Assembly: GCA_965116015.1 (NCBI GenBank)
Contig: OZ220477.1
Coordinates: 992,001-1,056,000 of the forward strand
Length of the DNA stretch: 64,000 bases
DNA from: S5-327 sp965116015
Lineage (GTDB): Bacteria; Chloroflexota; Dehalococcoidia; Lucifugimonadales; Australimonadaceae
Reading direction: 5' to 3'
Positions 33,529-39,921 of this stretch are shown one piece after another. The notes under the pieces are model-generated. The model saw nothing but the letters and a program-made list of their open reading frames with translations, did not search any database and was not told the DNA's origin. How positions within the stretch are numbered: the stretch's first letter is position 1; every line of letters starts with the position of its first letter. Both the position numbers and the translations under genes were made by a program.

Positions 33529-34577
33529 GGGGGCGAGGGGTTCGTTTCTGCACGGCGGCGTTTCTTCTGTGCGCGGTCATCGCCGTGTGCGCGGGGGCTT
33601 GCTCTGCGCCGACGCCTACCCCAACGCCGACGCCTACCCCAACGCCGACGCCTACCCCAACGTCGACGCCTACCCCAACCCCAACACCTACCCCGACGCC
33701 GACGCCTGTGCCGGCTACGTACTCCATTCTCTACGAAGCTGCGCGGTCGCTCAGCGGCGACAGGGGATTGGTGGAGACCGAACTCATCCTTTCGGTGACC
33801 AACACGGGGGAGCTCGACGGCGTGGACGTTCCTGTGAGCGTGTCGGTGAACGGTGAGGCGGCGCAGGCTGCGAGTCCGATTCCCCGGCTCTCCGCTGGGG
33901 AGTCGATGCCGCTTGTTATTCCGAGCGCGCTTCCGCCGGGGGAGCATCAGGCGCTGTTCCGCGTCGGGAACGAGGAGCTGGAGTCGACGGTTCGCGTCCT
34001 GGCGGCGGATCTTGGGATTGCGGTGGAGTATCACGCTATCGTCAGCGATGGGGTGATTACGGTTGAGGCGCGGATCACGAACAGCGGCAACCTTGCGGCG
34101 GAGAGCGTCGTTGTCTCCGCCGCGTGGACGCCGCAGGAGGGAGCGGAGGGGATGGAGGGCGCCGAGGAGAAGGCCGCCGTGCTCGCCGCGATCGGTCCTG
34201 GGGAGAGCCGCGACGCTGTGCTTGCGCTAGACGTCCCCACTGGGGCGTACGACCTTGCGGTTGCTGTCGCGACGCAGAGCGTCGAGGCCGACGCCGACGA
34301 CAATGCGGCGGAGTATCCGCTTGAAATCGAGTACGCGCTCCTTGATGTCGGCGTGGGCGAGGCGGAGACGACAGGCTACGAGACTGACGGCGACGGGGTT
34401 GTCCGTGTCGGCGTGCGGATCGCCAACGCGGGGGTCGCGGACACGGGGGCGCTTACGGTCGGGGCGAGGTGCGGCTCTGACGGCGCTGAGCCGTCGTGCG
34501 GCGCGACGACCGAGATTGCGTCGCTTTCGCCCGGCGGGAGCGCGGATGCTGTGCTGTCGCTGTCGCTGCCGCAGGGG
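33525..34577 (+). CDS. Secreted protein with Pro-Thr linker, N-terminal part before a frameshift
   Basis: An N-terminal hydrophobic segment (FCTAAFLLCAVIAVCAG) ends at AGACS, a possible lipoprotein processing site. A Pro-Thr repeat follows at about residues 28-61, then CARDB-like beta domains (ILSVTNTGELDGVDVPVSVS). The PT linker is common in surface proteins of Chloroflexota. The frame reads sensibly to about 34577, where CAG-GGG-AGA would need one more G, or a -1 slip, to continue as GAG-ACC-GTC in the next frame. In its own frame the ORF runs to 34712 with low-complexity Arg/Ser residues, which are probably not real. It overlaps the aminotransferase stop by 4 bp. Confidence 0.75.
33611..33700 (+). 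repeat. 18-bp tandem repeat coding Pro-Thr
   Basis: Five 18-bp units (consensus GACGCCTACCCCAACGCC) code for alternating Pro and Thr. The last unit is degenerate. Repeat number is likely to vary between strains. Confidence 0.85.
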
Positions 34578-36313
34578 AGACCGTCCTCACAGTGTTCGCG
34601 GGCGCCGACGAGGACACGTACCGCTGGGGCGAGCGCAACACAGTCGAGTACGCCGTGCGCGTGCCCGAGAAGCCGGCGATCGATCTCTCGCTTGCGGCGT
34701 CGGTGGAAGTGAGCGGCTACTGGTCGGACGGCACAGCTGATGTCGAGGCGGCTGTAACCGTGCGAAACGACGGCTACCAGCCTGTCGACGGTCCGCTGAG
34801 CGTGACGATTGCCTGCGCGCCTGAGGGTTTGGACGCGCTGGACGGCGATTCCGTGCTGGACGATTGCGGCGGAGTTGCGGGGGTTGCGCTTGCGGACGGT
34901 TTCGGGCCCGCGACGGTTGCGTCGACTGTGCGCGTTCCGATGGGGACGGCGGTGTGGGCGTCGCTGGCGGGGGGAGCGGAGGCGGCGTTCGGGGCTGCTG
35001 TTCCTGAGCGCATCGTCGGGGTCGAGCGCGAGGTCTGGGAGTGCTACAGCGATCGCCCGGCGGCGAAGCCTACGCGCGAGAACGACTTCCGGGGCGGGTG
35101 CGGCGGGTGGCAATCTCCGAGGATTGTGAAGTGGGATCACGACGAGCCGGTGCGCGTTTGGGCGGATCCGACGGGGAACTGGCAGTACATCGCGATCCTG
35201 GAGGAGACGCTTGATGAGCTTGCGCCGTTGCTGAACCTTGAGTTCGAGTGGGTAAGCGACAGCGCGGATGCGGCGCTTAAGGCGTATGTTGGCGTGCCGT
35301 CCAGCCGCAACGCGTCCATCGACTTCCCTGACTACTGCGAGGATGCAGCCGGTTGCGGCGGTCCGGATTTCATCAGGAACGGGCTGATAATGAGCGCCAC
35401 CCTAAGCGTGTGGTTGGACTGGGACGACGACAGGGTTGAGATCAAGCACATAACTATTCACGAAGCTCTTCACGCCCTCACGAACGTACATCATCCGGCC
35501 AACCCTCTCAGCATGATGTCCATCAGGACTGCGCTTCGTCTTGACCGCCTCCTCAGCTTCGACACGAAGCTGTACGAGCTGCATAGCAACCCGCTCGTCG
35601 AACCTTACATGACGATGAACGAGGTCGAGGCGCTCATCGTGTTCGCCGACGAGTTGCTTGACGCTCCGCTCAAAGAGACGGGCGCGGAGAGTGGACTCCG
35701 GCTTGCTGAGCTTGCCTACGCGGCACTCATCGACGCGGGGTCCGCGCGCTTCCGCGTCAAGGGGCACTGGGGAGACAGCCGCGGTTGCCGCAGCGGCACG
35801 TTCTCCGGCGTCCATACGCTTGGGAATCTTGGCAACGGGGCTCCGCGCATCACTCGATTCGACAGCGGGCGGGAGAGCGTCATCGTGCATTATTCTGAGA
35901 ACGGAGGTTGGCGCTACTGGTGGAACCAGCGAGGTGCGTGGCGTGAAGTGGACAGCATCTCCAGTGCTGGAATCCGCTGGCGCTCTGCCTACACTGACCC
36001 TGTCGATATGCTCATCAGCATTCTGCGGTACGCGGATGAGGAGGACATCGGGGTTTATGCGCTTCCATCGGGCGCGGCTCAGTTGGACGTAAATCTGGAT
36101 GCCGCGAGGGCGAGTCCTAGCTGGGCGAGCGGTCTGACTCTGCAAGTGAACATCACGCTGGATACGGAAACGTACGAGATACAGGATTACGAGATGCGGT
36201 GGGACTTCGACGTATCCGGCCTTTTCGGCCTTTCGTGCTCCGCTTACGAGGCGCGCGGCTGGAACGAGGGGTATGGGGTCAGGATATCCTTGCCCGCCGG
36301 AATCGCCGGCTAG
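34577..36313 (+). CDS. Putative secreted zinc metalloprotease, C-terminal part after a frameshift
   Basis: The frame from 34577 continues the beta-domain protein (ETVLTVFAGADEDTYRWGER, then YSIDLSLAASVEVSGY-like CARDB repeat) and then has a protease-like domain. HITIHEALHALTNVHHP contains HExxH with a further His nearby, typical of zinc metallopeptidases, followed by a Met-rich turn PLSMMS. Joined with 33525-34577 it would give about 929 residues: signal, PT linker, beta domains, peptidase, and a C-terminal beta region. An ATG at 34496 upstream in this frame is possible but codes for unlikely sequence. GC falls in the second half. Confidence 0.7.
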   Translation, partial: ETVLTVFAGADEDTYRWGERNTVEYAVRVPEKPAIDLSLAASVEVSGYWSDGTADVEAAVTVRNDGYQPVDGPLSVTIACAPEGLDALDGDSVLDDCGGVAGVALADGFGPATVASTVRVPMGTAVWASLAGGAEAAFGAAVPERIVGVEREVWECYSDRPAAKPTRENDFRGGCGGWQSPRIVKWDHDEPVRVWADPTGNWQYIAILEETLDELAPLLNLEFEWVSDSADAALKAYVGVPSSRNASIDFPDYCEDAAGCGGPDFIRNGLIMSATLSVWLDWDDDRVEIKHITIHEALHALTNVHHPANPLSMMSIRTALRLDRLLSFDTKLYELHSNPLVEPYMTMNEVEALIVFADELLDAPLKETGAESGLRLAELAYAALIDAGSARFRVKGHWGDSRGCRSGTFSGVHTLGNLGNGAPRITRFDSGRESVIVHYSENGGWRYWWNQRGAWREVDSISSAGIRWRSAYTDPVDMLISILRYADEEDIGVYALPSGAAQLDVNLDAARASPSWASGLTLQVNITLDTETYEIQDYEMRWDFDVSGLFGLSCSAYEARGWNEGYGVRISLPAGIAG

Positions 36314-36418
36314 GGGGGCGCGGTCGCGGGGAGCGTCGGCGGCGCGTCGAGGGGGAGGCTGGGAGTGGGAGGGGGTTCGGCTGGTAGAATCGGGCAAGCT
36401 CAGCGAGAGGAGCGCGCT

Positions 36419-36766
36419 ATGGCCAACTATATCCTGCTGATGAACCTCACGCGCGAGGGGCAGGAGTCCCTTCTGGCGAATCCTGATTTCATGGTGCAGG
36501 CGGCGTCGGAGACGGAGGTTCCGGGGGTGCAGGGGCTGGGTCTGTACGGGGTGCTCGGGCCGTACGATTTCGTGAACATCATCGAGGCGCCGGACAACGA
36601 TGCGGCGGCGCGGTATTCGATACGGCTCGGGGTGAATGCAGGGGCGCATATCACTACGCTTCCCGCGGTGCCGATCTCGCTGCTGCACGAACGGGAGCGG
36701 GGAGCGTCGCCGGAGCTCTCGAGCGGGGTCGAGCTCAACCCGGGGAGCCTCCCGGGGGTCAACTGA
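36419..36766 (+). CDS. GYD-domain protein
   Basis: A 115-residue protein of the GYD family (about 90-120 residues). It has NYILLMNLTREGQESL, the GYD-like GPYDFVNIIEAPDNDAAARY, and the end of the domain AHITTLPAVPI. The ATG at 36419 follows GAGAGGAG, and an extended -10 (TGGTAGAAT, 36382-36390) lies upstream. The function of the family is unknown. It stands alone. Confidence 0.85.
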   Translation: MANYILLMNLTREGQESLLANPDFMVQAASETEVPGVQGLGLYGVLGPYDFVNIIEAPDNDAAARYSIRLGVNAGAHITTLPAVPISLLHERERGASPELSSGVELNPGSLPGVN

Positions 36767-36860
36767 CGGGGTCGTGGTCTGGGTGTGGGGGCGGGAGCAT
36801 CGGGCTGGGCAGCAGGCGTGTGGGAGCGTCGGGGCGGGGTCGGAGGGGCCGCGGGGCGCG

Positions 36861-36889
36861 TTGACGCTCGGGGGCGCCGCTGGTAGGCT
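36861..36889 (+). promoter_or_regulatory. Predicted promoter of the threonine-synthase-like operon
   Basis: TTGACG (36861-36866), 17-bp spacer, TAGGCT (36884-36889). Transcription should start near 36897, giving a leader of about 97 nt before the ATG at 36994. Confidence 0.65.
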
Positions 36890-36913
36890 AGGATGCAAGC
36901 CGAGATGAGAGTT

Positions 36914-36971
36914 CCCGCTCTTTAGGGCGGGTGTATGGCGCATGCGGAGTAGGCTAACCGCCGCACGCGCC
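36914..36971 (+). promoter_or_regulatory. Structured 5' leader with two hairpins
   Basis: Hairpin one: 36914-36920 with 36925-36931, seven pairs around UUUA. Hairpin two: 36937-36947 with 36961-36971, eleven positions with one A-C mismatch, followed by GUUGUUUAU. Hairpin two resembles a weak terminator before the Shine-Dalgarno site, so attenuation is possible. No known riboswitch is recognised. Confidence 0.35.
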
Positions 36972-36993
36972 GTTGTTTATGAAGGGGGTTGCC

Positions 36994-38220
36994 ATGGCGT
37001 ACACCGCCGCTCTGCGCTGCAAGGAGTGTTCCCGCGAGTATCCGATCAGCGCTTTCAATGTTTGCGATTTCTGTTTTGGTCCGCTCGAGGTGGTCTACGA
37101 CCTTGATGTGATTGCGGAGCGTACGAGCCGCGAGCGGATTATGTCGGGGCCGCAGAGTTTGTGGCGCTACGCGGATTTCCTTCCGGCGGACTACAACCCG
37201 GCGATCGATATCAACGCGGGGTTCACGCCGCTGATACGGTCGCGGCGGCTGGCGGAGCGTCTGGGTCTGCGGGAGCTTTGGATAAAGAACGATAGCGTGA
37301 ACCCGTCGTATTCGTTCAAGGATCGGGTTGTGGCTGTGGCCTCGGCTATGGCGCTGCAGCTTGGGTTCGACACTATCGCTTGCGCGTCGACGGGGAATCT
37401 TGCGTGCTCGGTGGCGGCGCATGCGGCGCGGGCAGGGCTCGAGGCGTACGTGTTCATTCCGTCCGACCTCGAGAGGGGGAAGGTGCTCGGGGCGGCTGTC
37501 TATAATCCGACGATGGTGGCTATCGACGGTAGCTATGATGTGGTGAACAAGCTTTGCAGCGAGCTTGCCGACCAGTATCGCTGGGCGTTCGTCAACATCA
37601 ATGTGCGGCCGTTCTACGCGGACGGTAGCAAGACGCTGGGGTACGAAGTGGCGGAGCAGCTGGGGTGGCGGGCGCCGCAGCATGCGGTGGCGCCTTCGGC
37701 GTCGGGGGCGATGTTCACGAAGATTCATCAGGGGCTGAAGGAGTTCGAGCGGGTGGGGCTGATCGGCGGGGTGGAGACGCGGATGCACTGCGCGCAGGCG
37801 CGCGGGTGCTCGCCGATCGCTTCCGCGTACGAGAAGGGGAGCCTTACTATCGAGCCTGTGAAGCCGGACACGATCGCGAAGTCGCTTGGGATCGGGAATC
37901 CGGCTGACGGCTACTATGCGCTGAAGACGATCGAGGCGTCGGGGGGCTCGGCGGTGATCGCGGAGGAGCACGAGGTGGCGGAGGGCATCAAGCTGCTGGC
38001 GGAGACTGAGGGGATCTTCACTGAGGGAGCCGGGGGGGTGGCGGTCGCGGGGCTGAAGCGCCTGGTGGAGCGGGGGGAGATTGGGCCGGACGAGTCGACG
38101 GTGGTGTACATCACGGGGAACGGGCTGAAGACTACGGAGATTGTGGCGGATGTGGTGAATCCTGTGCGGATCGCGCCGACGGTGTCAGCGTTCGAGGAGG
38201 CGATGGCCATCCGGGCCTGA
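36994..38220 (+). CDS. thrC: Threonine-synthase-like PLP enzyme with zinc ribbon
   Basis: A 408-residue fold-type II PLP enzyme. An N-terminal zinc ribbon has C9, C12, C24 and C27 (LRCKEC and NVCDFC). The PLP Lys is about K109 in PSYSFKDRVV, and the phosphate loop is ACASTGNLACS. The ATG at 36994 with AAGGGGG upstream is preferred. The closest assignment is threonine synthase (O-phosphohomoserine to threonine). The two downstream genes, a NIL protein and a ThiS/MoaD-like protein, raise the option of a sulfur-carrier-dependent synthase, as CysM with CysO in mycobacteria. Gap to the next gene is 5 bp. Confidence 0.88.
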   Translation: MAYTAALRCKECSREYPISAFNVCDFCFGPLEVVYDLDVIAERTSRERIMSGPQSLWRYADFLPADYNPAIDINAGFTPLIRSRRLAERLGLRELWIKNDSVNPSYSFKDRVVAVASAMALQLGFDTIACASTGNLACSVAAHAARAGLEAYVFIPSDLERGKVLGAAVYNPTMVAIDGSYDVVNKLCSELADQYRWAFVNINVRPFYADGSKTLGYEVAEQLGWRAPQHAVAPSASGAMFTKIHQGLKEFERVGLIGGVETRMHCAQARGCSPIASAYEKGSLTIEPVKPDTIAKSLGIGNPADGYYALKTIEASGGSAVIAEEHEVAEGIKLLAETEGIFTEGAGGVAVAGLKRLVERGEIGPDESTVVYITGNGLKTTEIVADVVNPVRIAPTVSAFEEAMAIRA

Positions 38221-38225
38221 GCGTT

Positions 38226-38471
38226 ATGGCGGCGATGCAGCGCGTGCGGTTCACGTTTCCCGACAGGCTTATCAAGGAGCCTGTTGTGTATCGGATGGGG
38301 CGCGATTTCAGCGTTGTGACGAATATCCGTCGCGCGGATGTTCAGGAGAGTATCGGGTGGGTGATTCTTGAGGTTGAGGGGGAGGTTGAGGAGATAGAGC
38401 GCAGCCTTGAGTGGGTGCGGTCGCAGGGCGTGCGGGTGGATCCTGCGCTGGGCGATTTGGTGGAGCCGTAA
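38226..38471 (+). CDS. NIL-domain protein
   Basis: An 81-residue protein matching the NIL domain, a ferredoxin-like regulatory fold first seen at the C-terminus of methionine ABC ATPases. It reads VRFTFPDRLIKEPVVYRMGR, then NIRRADVQESIGWVILEVEG. Free-standing NIL proteins also accompany homocysteine-forming enzymes in some archaea. Packed between a thrC-like and a MoaD-like gene, it probably takes part in sulfur amino-acid metabolism; this is inferred from context. Confidence 0.85.
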   Translation: MAAMQRVRFTFPDRLIKEPVVYRMGRDFSVVTNIRRADVQESIGWVILEVEGEVEEIERSLEWVRSQGVRVDPALGDLVEP

Positions 38472-38492
38472 TTTATGGGAGGACACGAAACG

Positions 38493-38771
38493 ATGAGCGT
38501 TATGGTGCGCATACCTGGGCCTCTGCGGCGCATGACGGACGGCGCCGACAAGGTGCACGTCGACGCGGATGATCTGAGCGGTCTTATTGCGGCGCTTGAG
38601 GATCAGTATCCGGGGATGAGGGAGCGGTTGCTGGACGAGAATGGCGAGGTGCGCTATTTCGTGAACTTGTATCTGAATAACGAGGATGTGCGGTTCCTCG
38701 GGGGACTCGGCGCGGCGGTTAAGCCGGGCGACGAGGTGAGCATTGTGCCCGCGGTGGCGGGCGGGGCGTAG
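38493..38771 (+). CDS. MoaD/ThiS-family ubiquitin-like sulfur carrier
   Basis: A 92-residue beta-grasp protein starting at the ATG at 38493 (GGGAGG about 10 nt upstream; ATG at 38475 is an alternative). It reads MSVMVRIPGPLRRMTDGADK and ends IVPAVAGGA. Family members carry sulfur as a C-terminal thiocarboxylate on Gly-Gly. Here one Ala follows the Gly pair, so trimming by a JAMM-type protease, or use of the Ala form, would be needed; CysO-like carriers are known to be processed. No MoeB-like E1 is in the window. Confidence 0.85.
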   Translation: MSVMVRIPGPLRRMTDGADKVHVDADDLSGLIAALEDQYPGMRERLLDENGEVRYFVNLYLNNEDVRFLGGLGAAVKPGDEVSIVPAVAGGA

Positions 38772-38858
38772 CCTCCGGTCGGGGCGCCGCCCCGCCGGCG
38801 AGGCGCATCGCCGACTCCCCTTCCCGTCCGCGTTGCGCGCGCGGGCGACAGGAAAGTT

Positions 38859-39566
38859 GTGACGCAGCCGCCATCGAATGACGACAATCTTTATACGGAG
38901 CGGGAGCTCGCGGAGATCGACGAGCTGAATCGCGCGACTCGCAGCGACGGGGGGTTTCTGCAGAGCCGCTGGTGGAAGCGGATCGGGATCGCGTTCGCTG
39001 TTGTTATTGTGGCGTCGTTCGCGCTGCCGATTGTCGCCGGACTGGGGAGCGGCGGAGGGGGCGGAGGGTCGTCTGATCTTGCGCCGGCGGAGAGTCTTGC
39101 TGTTCCGGATTTCGCGTTGGAATCGGCGCAGGGGGGAGTTGTGCGGTTGTCGGAACGGGCGGGGGCGAATTCGGCTGTTGTGCTTGTGTTCTACCGGGGG
39201 TATTTCTGAGGGATCTGCCGCAGCCAGCTCGGTGAGTTGGAGGAGGCTTACGAGGGGATTCGGAAGCTGGACGCCGAGCTTCTTGTGATCAGTACGGATA
39301 CGGTTGAGGATGCGCGGCGGATGCGCGATGAGGTTGGGGCGTCGTATCCGGTGCTGGCGGATCCGGACGCGGAGGCGGCGTCGACGTACGGGATTTTCGA
39401 TCTGCTTGGGGACGGGGTTGCGGCTCCGGCGACGTTCATTATCGCGGGCGGGGGGCTTGCGGCGAGTCACGTGGGGCAGGACATCGGGGATCGGGTGTCG
39501 GGCGCGGGGATCGTTCAGGCGCTGCGTGAGCTAGCGGGTGCGGGGTCGTCGGGGCGGGCGGGTTAG
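38859..39566 (+). CDS. Predicted selenoprotein: membrane-anchored peroxiredoxin/thioredoxin-like protein (TGA = Sec117)
   Basis: With TGA at 39207-39209 read as selenocysteine the frame from GTG 38859 to 39566 gives 235 residues. After a polar start and one membrane helix (IGIAFAVVIVASFALPIVAG) comes a thioredoxin-fold AhpC/TSA domain: PDFALESAQGGVV, VLVFYRGYF-U-GICRSQLGEL, LLVISTDTVEDAR, and the cis-Pro region AAPATFII. The TGA falls exactly at the first redox position of the CxxC motif (here U-G-I-C). A SECIS-like hairpin follows. Conventional reading would split it into a dead 116-residue stub and an orphan C-terminal domain. Role: peroxide or thiol reduction outside the membrane. No Sec machinery is in the window, so proof lies elsewhere in the genome. 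Confidence 0.8.
39207..39240 (+). promoter_or_regulatory. Bacterial SECIS-like element after Sec UGA
   Basis: CCAGCUC (39224-39230) pairs with GAGUUGG (39234-39240), seven pairs including one G-U, around a GGU apical loop. The loop begins 21 nt after the UGA at 39207-39209 and starts with G, meeting the usual bacterial SECIS rules (loop 16-37 nt from the UGA, G in the first two loop positions). Prediction by eye, no energy computed. Confidence 0.65.
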
Positions 39567-39921
39567 GGCGGGGGGTGATTGACTCTATGGAGTAGTCCAT
39601 GCCCCGGGATTGGCACCAGAGCTCCGCTGCCCTGCGCTTTCGCTGCACATCCGGGGAATCCGCCATGTTCGCCGCTTTGACTTCGATGAGGGCGAGCGAG
39701 CCATCCGTGTACTCAACGAGGAAGTCGGGGCGGTAGGAATGCTGGCGGTGGCGGTTGTCCACCCAGCCAATCGTGATGCGGTGGCGCTTTGTCCACTTGC
39801 AGACAGTAGAATCTGCTTCGAGGCGGTCCATCATAAGCCGCTCGTGGCCAGAGTCGTAAACTTCGAAATTCCAGGCGCTCTTCTTCGGCTGCTCGTAGTT
39901 TCCGCGCTCAATTCCCGGCAT
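39439..39921 (-). CDS. Restriction endonuclease domain (PD-(D/E)xK-like) of type III-like Res
   Basis: A 160-residue product whose N-terminal part NYEQPKKSAWNFEVYDSGHE continues the Res subunit, followed by a nuclease core YRPDFLVEYTDGSLALIEVKA (PD and ExK). It overlaps the helicase gene by 14 bp in another frame; single-chain Res proteins have both parts, so either the reading is coupled or a one-base insertion (GGG for GG near 39910) splits one gene. The Pro-rich tail after YSIESITPRP overlaps the selenoprotein gene antisense by 128 bp and looks non-native. Confidence 0.75.
   Translation of the reverse strand: MPGIERGNYEQPKKSAWNFEVYDSGHERLMMDRLEADSTVCKWTKRHRITIGWVDNRHRQHSYRPDFLVEYTDGSLALIEVKAANMADSPDVQRKRRAAELWCQSRGMDYSIESITPRPNPPAPTTPHPLAHAAPERSPRPTPDPRCPAPRDSPQAPRPR

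Noticed and set aside
35402..36943. A 513-codon minus-strand frame
   Set aside because: Antisense to the metalloprotease part and the GYD gene; Arg/Pro-rich shadow.
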